64,000 bases of DNA from Xylanibacter rarus. GTDB lineage: Bacteria; Bacteroidota; Bacteroidia; Bacteroidales; Bacteroidaceae. Location: contig NZ_LFQU01000003.1 in the NCBI RefSeq assembly GCF_001275135.1, positions 1 through 64,000 of the forward strand, in the 5' to 3' direction. Of the stretch, positions 46,041 to 52,978 are shown piece by piece (positions within the stretch are counted from its first letter, which is position 1; each line of letters opens with the position of its first letter). The notes under the pieces are model-generated. The model was not told where the DNA came from. It saw nothing but the letters and a program-made list of their open reading frames with translations, and did not search any database. A program made the position numbers and the translations under genes.

Positions 46041-47105
46041 TTATTGGTTTATAATCTCTATTTGTTGTCTTACCGACTCTTCGTGAACGGCTTCAAATAT
46101 CGTCTTGATGAAATTTGGGTCCATTCCGCATAGTGAGCCTTGTGCACCTCGTTTATTCAGAATTTCGTTGTAGCGAGACGTCTGCAGAACGGTCATGTTA
46201 TGTTCCTTCTTGTAATGTCCTATTTCACGGCACACTCTCATCCTTTTTGACAGAAGTTCCATAAGCTGATTGTCGAGGTCGTCAATCTGTTTGCGCAGCG
46301 CGCTGATTCCTTCAGTTGTTACGCTTTGGTCACGAATGACGAGAAGTCCCAGTATATAGTCAAGAATGTCGGGAGTTATCTGCTGCTTTGCATCGCTCCA
46401 AGCCTTGTCAGGGTCACAGTGGCATTCGATAATCAGACCGTCAAAACCCAGATCCATGGCCTGCTGGCACAGTGGGGCTATAAGTTCACGACGTCCGCCG
46501 ATATGGCTTGGGTCGCAGAATATAGGCAGTTCGGGTATGCGTCGGCGCAGTTCGATAGGAATCTGCCACATGGGCAGATTGCGGTAAATCTTTTTGTCAT
46601 AGCTTGAGAATCCGCGGTGTATGGCTGCGATGCGCTTTACGCCGGCCTGATTGATGCGTTCCATGGCTCCAATCCATAGCTCAAGGTCAGGATTTACAGG
46701 ATTTTTTACAAGTACGGGTATGTCAACACCTTGCAGACTGTCTGCAATGGCCTGCATGGCAAAAGGATTGGCTGATGTGCGCGCACCTACCCACAGGATG
46801 TCAATGTCATATTTAAGGGCCAGTTCAACATGTTCGGGTGTTGCCACTTCTGTAGAAGTTAGCATGCCTGTTTCTTCTTTAACCCTTTTCAGCCACGGCA
46901 GAGCGGCCTCACCGTTGCCCTCGAAGCCTCCGGGCTTTGTGCGTGGCTTCCACACACCAGCACGGAATATATGGCAGCCTTTGTAAGCCAGCTGGCGTGC
47001 TGTCTCTATAACCTGTTCTTCTGTTTCTGCTGAACATGGGCCTGCTATTACGGTAAGTTTTTCGTTGTCGCTGGGAAGGTTCAGCGGTAGTAAATCAAGT
47101 TCCAT
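46041..47105 (-). CDS. Bifunctional DAHP synthase / chorismate mutase
   Basis: 354 residues. N-terminal 260: type I-beta (KDOPS-like) DAHP synthase, first step of the shikimate pathway, with A-G-P-C-S-A-E-T, G-V-W-K-P-R-T-K-P and C-D-P-S-H. C-terminal about 265-350: AroQ chorismate mutase (L-R-K-Q-I-D-D-L-D-N-Q-L-M-E-L-L-S-K-R-M), making prephenate. The fusion places entry and branch-point enzymes together and may allow prephenate feedback, as in known DAHPS-CM fusions. 43 bases after the aminotransferase gene. Confidence 0.95.
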   Translation of the reverse strand: MELDLLPLNLPSDNEKLTVIAGPCSAETEEQVIETARQLAYKGCHIFRAGVWKPRTKPGGFEGNGEAALPWLKRVKEETGMLTSTEVATPEHVELALKYDIDILWVGARTSANPFAMQAIADSLQGVDIPVLVKNPVNPDLELWIGAMERINQAGVKRIAAIHRGFSSYDKKIYRNLPMWQIPIELRRRIPELPIFCDPSHIGGRRELIAPLCQQAMDLGFDGLIIECHCDPDKAWSDAKQQITPDILDYILGLLVIRDQSVTTEGISALRKQIDDLDNQLMELLSKRMRVCREIGHYKKEHNMTVLQTSRYNEILNKRGAQGSLCGMDPNFIKTIFEAVHEESVRQQIEIINQ

Positions 47106-47148
47106 AATTGTATTTTCTTTTATTTGTTGTTTCGAATGTTAGTAAGTA

Positions 47149-48339
47149 TCATTTCTGCTTCATGCCCTTTATGCGGCTGAGAGCCTCCTCAATCTTGTCG
47201 TCTTTTGCACACAGCGATATGCGTATATATCTTTCGCCGTTGCTCCCGAATATAAATCCCGGCGTGATGAACACTCTTGCCTCATGCAATACACGTTCTG
47301 TGAGTTCCTCTGCATCGTTATATTTCTCAGGAATTTTGCCCCACAGGAACATTCCGACCTGTTTGGGGTCGAATGTGCAGCCGAGTTCTTTCATTATTTG
47401 TTCAGCAGTGTCGCGCCTTCTTCTGTATGTCGTTATGTTTGCCTGGCGGTGCCATTCGTCGCTGTTACTATAGGCCTCGGCGGCGGCAAGCTGTATTCCG
47501 CGGAATGTTCCCGAGTCAATGTTGCTCTTTATTTTGAGAATCCATTCGATAAAACGGCTGTTGGATGCACACATGCCGACGCGCCATCCCGGCATGTTAT
47601 GACTCTTGCTCATGGAGTTGAACTCTATGCAACAGTCCTTTGCCTCAGGAATTTGCAGCAGCGACAACGGTTTCTCGTTGAGAATGAACGAGTATGGGTT
47701 GTCATTCACCACAACTATTGAATGTCTTTTTGCAAAGTCTACAAGTTTGCGGTATGTATCCTCCTGCGCATTTGCTCCTGTAGGCATGTTGGGATAGTTG
47801 GTCCACATCAGTTTCACCTTGCTCAGGTCCGTTTTCTCAAGCTCATCAAAGTCAGGCTGCCATCCGTTGTCTTCACGCAGATTATAGTTGACCACCTTTG
47901 CGCCAAGTATTTTGCTGAGCGAAGTGTAGGTAGGGTATCCGGGATTAGGCACCAGCACCTCGTCGCCGGGATTGACAAAGGCAAGCGTTACGTGCAGTAT
48001 GCCTTCCTTTGAGCCTATGAGCGGCTGTATTTCTTTCTGAGGGTCAAGGTCAACATTGTACCAGCGTTTGTAAAATCCGGCCATGGCTTCACGCAGTTCC
48101 GGCGTTCCCATTGTGGGCTGGTAGCCGTGTGAACCGTCTTGTCGTGCCACTTCGCACAGTTTGTTTATCGCGGCTTCAGACGGCGGCATGTCCGGACTGC
48201 CTATTGCCAGGCTTATTATGTCCTTGCCTTCGGCGTTAAGCCTTGCCACCTCTTTCAGCTTGCGGCTGAAGTAATATTCGCTTACAGCCGAAACTCTTTC
48301 TGCCGGCTTTATATTATGGTTTGGGTTGTTTTCCGTCAT
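47149..48339 (-). CDS. PLP-dependent class I aminotransferase (aromatic pathway)
   Basis: 396 residues. The PLP Lys is in S-M-S-K-S-H-N-M-P-G-W-R near residue 235, with N-P-G-Y-P-T-Y, N-Y-P-N-M-P-T-G and V-V-N-D-N-P-Y-S-F. Position between prephenate dehydratase and DAHPS-CM points to transamination of phenylpyruvate/4-hydroxyphenylpyruvate; the sequence class (alpha-aminotransferase) would also allow aspartate or alanine. It overlaps pheA by 26 bases. Confidence 0.93.
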   Translation of the reverse strand: MTENNPNHNIKPAERVSAVSEYYFSRKLKEVARLNAEGKDIISLAIGSPDMPPSEAAINKLCEVARQDGSHGYQPTMGTPELREAMAGFYKRWYNVDLDPQKEIQPLIGSKEGILHVTLAFVNPGDEVLVPNPGYPTYTSLSKILGAKVVNYNLREDNGWQPDFDELEKTDLSKVKLMWTNYPNMPTGANAQEDTYRKLVDFAKRHSIVVVNDNPYSFILNEKPLSLLQIPEAKDCCIEFNSMSKSHNMPGWRVGMCASNSRFIEWILKIKSNIDSGTFRGIQLAAAEAYSNSDEWHRQANITTYRRRRDTAEQIMKELGCTFDPKQVGMFLWGKIPEKYNDAEELTERVLHEARVFITPGFIFGSNGERYIRISLCAKDDKIEEALSRIKGMKQK

Positions 48340-49162
48340 CTTGGTATTCTCCTAAAATTTTAAGTTCCTTTGTCAGCGGCATTATTGCGTCTATGCTTTG
48401 GCGATAGCGGGTCAGCCGGTTAAATGCGAGGTCAACATAGAACATATATTCCCATTCGTGGCCGATGATTGGCAGCGACTGTATTTTTGTCAGGTTGATT
48501 TTGTAGAACGAGAAGATGCTGAGCACCTGTGAAAGGCTGCCTTCCTCGTGAGGCAGAGAGAAAACAATACTTGCCTTGTTTGTCTGCTCTAGCGGACGCA
48601 GAAAGTCGGCTTTGTTAGGATTGCTTACAACCAGGAATCTTGTGAAGTTGTGCTTGTTGTCCTCAATAGATTCCTGCAGGATTTTCATTCCATAAAGGCG
48701 TGCGGCGTTAGCGTTGCATATTGCAGCCCATCCCTTGCATTTGTTCTCAGAGATAAACTTTGCTGCTCCGGCCGTATCTTGAGCTTCTACAGCTTTCATT
48801 TCTGGATGTCCGGCAAGAAATCCGCGGCACTGCATAAGTGCGACGGGGTGGGAGTGTACCTCGGTTATCGTTTCCCATGAGTCTTCCGGCAGACAGCATA
48901 TGCTGTGCTCAATGTGAAGTTTGTGTTCGCCGACGATGGTTGTTCCCGAGTCGCGCAGCAGTTCATAGTTGTGGAGCAGCGAACCTGCTATGGTGTTCTC
49001 TATTGCAAGCATGCCTATCACCGTAGGGTCGTGCTTTATGTTCTCAAACACTTGTTCAAACGTTGAGCAGCATATCAGCTGTATTTGTTCGTCCTTGAAA
49101 TACTGATGTGCTGCAATGTCGTGAAACGACCCGATTGAACCCTGTATTGCTATTCTCTTCAT
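48314..49162 (-). CDS. pheA: Prephenate dehydratase with ACT domain
   Basis: Converts prephenate to phenylpyruvate for phenylalanine. 282 residues. Catalytic domain about 1-180 (G-S-I-G-S-F-H-D-I-A-A-H ... A-I-E-N-T-I-A-G-S-L ... H-P-V-A-L-M-Q-C). ACT regulatory domain about 195-275 (S-I-V-F-S-L-P-H-E-E-G-S-L-S-Q-V ... L-T-K-I-Q-S-L-P), the site of Phe feedback. First enzyme gene of the operon, directly behind a leader-peptide attenuator. Confidence 0.96.
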   Translation of the reverse strand: MKRIAIQGSIGSFHDIAAHQYFKDEQIQLICCSTFEQVFENIKHDPTVIGMLAIENTIAGSLLHNYELLRDSGTTIVGEHKLHIEHSICCLPEDSWETITEVHSHPVALMQCRGFLAGHPEMKAVEAQDTAGAAKFISENKCKGWAAICNANAARLYGMKILQESIEDNKHNFTRFLVVSNPNKADFLRPLEQTNKASIVFSLPHEEGSLSQVLSIFSFYKINLTKIQSLPIIGHEWEYMFYVDLAFNRLTRYRQSIDAIMPLTKELKILGEYQDDGKQPKP

Positions 49163-49187
49163 GTTTATTATTATTTTCTTTATAATG

Positions 49188-49218
49188 AAAAATCCCGCCT
49201 CATTGTTATGAAGCGGGA
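49188..49218 (-). terminator. Attenuator terminator upstream of pheA
   Basis: Minus strand: TCCCGCTTCAT (49218-49208), loop AACA, ATGAGGCGGGA (49203-49193), then TTTTT (49192-49188). 11-bp stem with one wobble pair. The left arm can alternatively pair with GAAGCGGGA at 49285-49277 inside the leader gene, giving an antiterminator. Confidence 0.85.
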
Positions 49219-49264
49219 CTTGTTTGTATCTTTCTTAAAAGATTGTCTTGTCATAAGTTGAAAT

Positions 49265-49345
49265 CTACACGCAACTTCCCGCTTCACAATTCCTTGCAAA
49301 GTAAAAATAAAAGTAAAAGAAAGATGCGTATAAATTATTTCTCAT
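49265..49345 (-). CDS. Phe/Tyr-rich leader peptide of the aromatic operon
   Basis: 26 codons reading M-R-N-N-L-Y-A-S-F-F-Y-F-Y-F-Y-F and ending A-R-N-C-E-A-G-S-C-V-stop. Eight consecutive codons are Phe or Tyr. The gene starts about 20 bases after the predicted transcription start. Codons 21-23 (E-A-G) contain the GAAGCGGGA segment that pairs with the terminator's left arm. A ribosome stalled on the Phe/Tyr run leaves this segment free (antiterminator), while one reaching the stop codon covers it (terminator). This is the classic attenuation design. Confidence 0.88.
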   Translation of the reverse strand: MRNNLYASFFYFYFYFARNCEAGSCV

Positions 49346-49372
49346 TTTTTGATATATTTTCTTATTTGCTTG

Positions 49373-49404
49373 CAAAAGTATAATATTTAAATGACACCTA
49401 CAAA
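49373..49404 (-). promoter_or_regulatory. Promoter of the aromatic amino-acid operon
   Basis: Minus strand: TTTG (49404-49401), 20 bases, TACTTTTG (49380-49373). Full consensus; start near 49366, 21 bases before the leader-peptide ATG. Confidence 0.8.
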
Positions 49405-49477
49405 CATTTTATATTAAAATTTTGTTATAAGGTTTCATTTTTGCTTTTTTATTATTATAATAATGTCTTATTGTATA

Positions 49478-50347
49478 TCAGAACACTCCGTATGGATCCA
49501 TAGACTTGTATTTCTCCTTCACTTTGTTTTCTATTCCTTCTTCGTCGTTGTTCTCGGGCAGCTGTGCCGTCAGTTCTTTGGCGTGTTCAATGTCTTCGTT
49601 TCCGCCTTTCTCGTCGCCTGTTGCAAGCCGCAGTTCTCCGCGTTCGCGGTATGCATCGATGTTGAACGGATTGGCATCGGTCACTTTTGTATAGTAATCT
49701 ATTGCAGCGTCGGTGTTGCCTTTAGCCCGTTCAATTCTGGCTTTCAGCATCATAACGTCTTCGTTGTCCTCGGTGTGTTCTATAAGCCATGTGGCGTCTT
49801 CGTCAGCCTCGTCAGTGTCGCCGTTTTTCAGTAATGTCTCTCCGCGCAGCAGGTAGGCGTCGCCATAATCTTCTTTAAGAGATATTGCCTTGGTCAGCAT
49901 TGCCACGGCGTTGGTTACGTCCTCCTGTCCGATGCATGCCCTTGCATAAAGATACATCACTTCGGCTGTCTTGTCGTCAATGAGCATTGCCTTTTCGCAT
50001 GCCCCGGCCATGGCTCCGTAGTCTTCCATCATATATGCCACGTTGGCCATGCGGATAAATATCTGCTGATTGTCAGGTTGTGCCTCGGCCAGTTTCTGCA
50101 GCTGTTCGTAGGCCAGCGTAAGTTCGCCGGTGCGTATGTATGCCTGCGACAGATAGTCGTGTATCTCGAGATCGTCTTGCATCTGCAGGGCATGGGTGAA
50201 GCATCTTATTGCAAATTCGGCCTGACCGGCACGCAGTGCACGCACGCCGTCGTATTTCAACACGTCGAAGTTTTTAGCCTCTTCGGCCTTTTTCTTTTCT
50301 TCCGGCTTTTCTTCTTTACTGCCGAACAGAGCTTTGAAGAATTTCAT
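49478..50347 (-). CDS. TPR-repeat protein
   Basis: 289 residues. A Lys/Glu-rich start (K-E-E-K-P-E-E-K-K-K-A-E-E-A) is followed by about six tetratricopeptide repeats (about 30-270, for example R-A-G-Q-A-E-F-A-I-R-C-F-T-H-A-L and A-Y-L-L-R-G-E-T-L-L-K-N-G-D-T-D-E-A). No signal peptide, so probably a cytoplasmic scaffold for protein interactions. Partner unknown. It has its own consensus promoter upstream and is not part of the aromatic operon. Confidence 0.88.
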   Translation of the reverse strand: MKFFKALFGSKEEKPEEKKKAEEAKNFDVLKYDGVRALRAGQAEFAIRCFTHALQMQDDLEIHDYLSQAYIRTGELTLAYEQLQKLAEAQPDNQQIFIRMANVAYMMEDYGAMAGACEKAMLIDDKTAEVMYLYARACIGQEDVTNAVAMLTKAISLKEDYGDAYLLRGETLLKNGDTDEADEDATWLIEHTEDNEDVMMLKARIERAKGNTDAAIDYYTKVTDANPFNIDAYRERGELRLATGDEKGGNEDIEHAKELTAQLPENNDEEGIENKVKEKYKSMDPYGVF

Positions 50348-50462
50348 ATTTTAGTATGGTGTTTGTTGTTTTTTATGATATTAATTTAGTGTGCCGGATG
50401 CCATGCGCCCGTTTTTTTTAGTCGTTGCATGTCAGGCGCGGCATCATGCGGCGTTAATTGTG

Positions 50463-50494
50463 CAAATATACTAATTTGTGATGATATCTGCAAA
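50463..50494 (-). promoter_or_regulatory. Promoter of the TPR protein gene
   Basis: Minus strand: TTTG (50494-50491), 20 bases, TATATTTG (50470-50463). Leader of about 110 bases. Confidence 0.75.
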
Positions 50495-50693
50495 TAAAAC
50501 GTCAATGTTTGTCCTTGCCGACGGCGGCTTGTCTAGAGTCGTGTTTTTCTGTCCATGCATTGCCCTGTATGCGTATAGGCTTTTACTTCATATAGCTGCA
50601 ATATGTCTGACTAAGAATGAATTAGAGTTAATTATGATGAAAAAAGGCAGTATTATTTTGAGTTTTCATGCTTACGGATTAATTTTGCCTGTG
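50495..50693. other. Upstream region of the 50694 gene
   Basis: The open frame continues upstream to 50478, but that part is not signal- or family-like, so it is treated as non-coding. No plus-strand consensus promoter was found here. Confidence 0.4.
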
Positions 50694-51380
50694 ATGAAAA
50701 AGTTGTTGATTATATTGTTTTTATGTGTGTCGGCAGTTTCTGTATATGCTCAGGAAGACAGACGGCACATAGCTGTTACCGATACGATTGGCGGCTCTGA
50801 TATGATGCCGCAGAACGAAATAATAGGTTCTGCCGACGGTCCTACTCATGTTTATCTTCAGGACGGAGACTTCGGCTTAGGCATGCCGCAGACCGACTCG
50901 CTCCACCTTCCTGCTTTCGATTCGCTTGGGCGTATGTATGTCAACATGTATCCGCTCGACTGGTGCGGCGCATATAACTGGGATTTACACAAAGGACTTA
51001 ATGTTAATCTTGGTGCATCAGTGTTTGCCTCGTTCGGCAAAGGCGCATGGCGTGGTTCGGGGTTTGGGCAGAACATAGCCGCAATGTATGCCATACCGGT
51101 GAACAACAAATTGTCGATAGCCGTTGGCGGATATCTCAATCATCTTTATTGGACAAGCGACTCATACATGGATGCCGGATTAAATGCAGTAATCGGGTAT
51201 AAATTTGACGAGCATTGGGAGGGCTATATCTACGGACAAAAGTCGCTCTCTAACAAGCGTATGCCTTATCCTCTTTATGATATAGGCAATATTGGCGACC
51301 GTATAGGCGCAGCCGTAAAATATAACTTCAGTCCGAGCTTCAGCATTCAAGTGGCTGTTGAAGGCCGGACGATGAAGTAA
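50694..51380 (+). CDS. Exported, probably outer-membrane protein
   Basis: 228 residues from ATG 50694, chosen because it starts a clean signal peptide (M-K-K-L-L-I-I-L-F-L-C-V-S-A ... Y-A-Q). The mature N-terminus has the odd E-I-I-G-S-A-D-G-P-T-H-V-Y-L stretch. The rest is Gly/Tyr/Trp-rich with amphipathic strands (L-S-I-A-V-G-G-Y-L-N-H-L-Y-W ... S-F-S-I-Q-V-A-V-E-G), as in small barrels. No known family assigned. It precedes an unrelated AT-rich gene. Confidence 0.7.
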   Translation: MKKLLIILFLCVSAVSVYAQEDRRHIAVTDTIGGSDMMPQNEIIGSADGPTHVYLQDGDFGLGMPQTDSLHLPAFDSLGRMYVNMYPLDWCGAYNWDLHKGLNVNLGASVFASFGKGAWRGSGFGQNIAAMYAIPVNNKLSIAVGGYLNHLYWTSDSYMDAGLNAVIGYKFDEHWEGYIYGQKSLSNKRMPYPLYDIGNIGDRIGAAVKYNFSPSFSIQVAVEGRTMK

Positions 51381-51506
51381 ATGATACAGACTTTTTTATT
51401 ATGAATGGCAATTCTATGTTTGAGTTGTCATTATTTTGTTGTGGCGTACGTTTATTTAAGGAAATCCTGTAAATTTATAACTTGAATAGTTGATATTAAA
51501 ATCGAT

Positions 51507-52676
51507 ATGGAACCTAAGAATGAAAAAGAACTGAATAATATTGTTGAAAAGATAGAAGGAAAGAAGAAAGGTTTTAATCTCTTTATGTCAATGTTCAATT
51601 GGTATAATGAGAAATATTTGCATTCAAGTTTTATAAGTATGATGTTATCACTTGATGAAAGATATCTCAAGCTGTTCATTGAGGAAATAAAAAAGAATGA
51701 TGATAAAGGTAATTTTTGTGTTGAGGATTTTTATAAATGCGTTGTCTTCCCCAATATAAATAATCACGCAGAAAAACTCAATATAGATATTTTGATTACT
51801 TCAAAGACAACAAACAAGGTAATTATCATCGAGAATAAAACATTTGCAAAAGACAGAATAGTAGATGGTAACCCACAACTTTTAGGTTATGGGAAGAAGA
51901 TTATAAAATCAGCAGAATTCAAAAATATTAGGGATGAGAAAAACATTTATTACGTGTATCTGAGTCTTAGAGGTGTGTTCCCTTCTGAAAAAGAAGAGTT
52001 TAAGGATAAGAATTTGATAACAATAAGCTATGATAAAAACATAAGAAACTGGATTAAAAAATGTAGCGGGTTAGAAACAGATGGCTTTAAGAAGAGTTTG
52101 ATGCAACAATATCTTGATATGATTGATTTTGCTCTACCTGATGTAAAAGACATTCTTGATTTAAAAAGACTGGTTGCAGAAATTCTTGACGACGCATTTT
52201 CTATGTATACTTCTGAAGAAAATAAAGATGTTGATTTTAAATTTAAAGATGCAAAATTTAAAGATGCAATGAAACATGTGATGTGGCATACAATAGATGA
52301 TTTTATTACTGATTTGATTAAGAAAATGGCACGTATAGAAGGCATCACCTTTAATATTCCCGTATCTAATGGAGAATTTCAAATCAATAAGACAGATTTG
52401 CATCAAAAAATCACTCGAATGGCTCACAATCATACAGGTAATGCAGATGTTCCGTTTAATTATAAAGGTGAATCTTACAATATATGCTTTAGTAGTAAGG
52501 GCATAGAGCTGAGTATTGATGATGAAAAATCAAAAGAGATTGATTATTTAAGCGGAATCAACTTCTGTAATTTTAAATGTCGAGAAACTTTTGATATGAT
52601 AAACAAAGACGAAGCTAATATAGAGATAGAAAAGGTAATTGATAAGATAAAATCAAAATTGAATATTACGGAATAA
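51507..52676 (+). CDS. PD-(D/E)XK nuclease-superfamily protein
   Basis: 389 residues, Lys/Asn/Ile-rich. The nuclease motif is Asp94 (L-N-I-D-I-L-I), 14 residues, then Glu109-Asn-Lys111 (V-I-I-I-E-N-K-T), followed by a Gln (N-P-Q-L-L-G-Y), as in the PDDEXK_4 group. The C-terminal half has no recognised domain. Codon use and base composition are strikingly AT-rich against both neighbours, suggesting recent transfer. Stand-alone members occur in defence islands, but no partner genes are seen. Function otherwise unknown. Confidence 0.8.
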   Translation: MEPKNEKELNNIVEKIEGKKKGFNLFMSMFNWYNEKYLHSSFISMMLSLDERYLKLFIEEIKKNDDKGNFCVEDFYKCVVFPNINNHAEKLNIDILITSKTTNKVIIIENKTFAKDRIVDGNPQLLGYGKKIIKSAEFKNIRDEKNIYYVYLSLRGVFPSEKEEFKDKNLITISYDKNIRNWIKKCSGLETDGFKKSLMQQYLDMIDFALPDVKDILDLKRLVAEILDDAFSMYTSEENKDVDFKFKDAKFKDAMKHVMWHTIDDFITDLIKKMARIEGITFNIPVSNGEFQINKTDLHQKITRMAHNHTGNADVPFNYKGESYNICFSSKGIELSIDDEKSKEIDYLSGINFCNFKCRETFDMINKDEANIEIEKVIDKIKSKLNITE

Positions 52677-52729
52677 TGATTGATGATTTTATTTTAAATA
52701 AAAACGTACTGAAATACTAAAAATAAACG

Positions 52730-52772
52730 GCTGAGTTTTGCATAAAAACTCGGCCGTTTTCGGTTAAAAAGT
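52730..52772 (+). terminator. Terminator after the PD-(D/E)XK gene
   Basis: CGGCTGAGTTTT, loop GCATA, AAAACTCGGCCG (one G-U pair), then TTTTCGG. Near 52730-52765. Confidence 0.75.
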
Positions 52773-52885
52773 GACCGAGTTACGATGCGTAAACCTATGG
52801 TTAATGATCTGAAAGTATAAATGCTGTTTTTGCTTAAATAATTTCTTTAAAAAGCCAGTAAATTTTATTATTTGTAATTAAAATA

Positions 52886-52953
52886 AATGCAAAAAGTTAC
52901 GATTTTCGAGACATTGTTAGATACTCTGTCTTTTTATCGTAACTTTTTGCATT
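52886..52953. repeat. 18-bp perfect inverted repeat downstream of copA
   Basis: AATGCAAAAAGTTACGAT (52886-52903) and its exact reverse complement (52936-52953) with a 32-base loop. It lies 26 bases past the end of copA on the minus strand. It can act as a terminator but resembles a mobile palindromic repeat. Confidence 0.65.
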
Positions 52954-52978
52954 ATATCGTGGTCTTTTTTATTGCTAT

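Noticed and set aside
50478-50693. N-terminal extension of the 50694 gene
   Set aside because: Would bury a clean signal peptide about 70 residues inside the protein; the ATG at 50694 is preferred.
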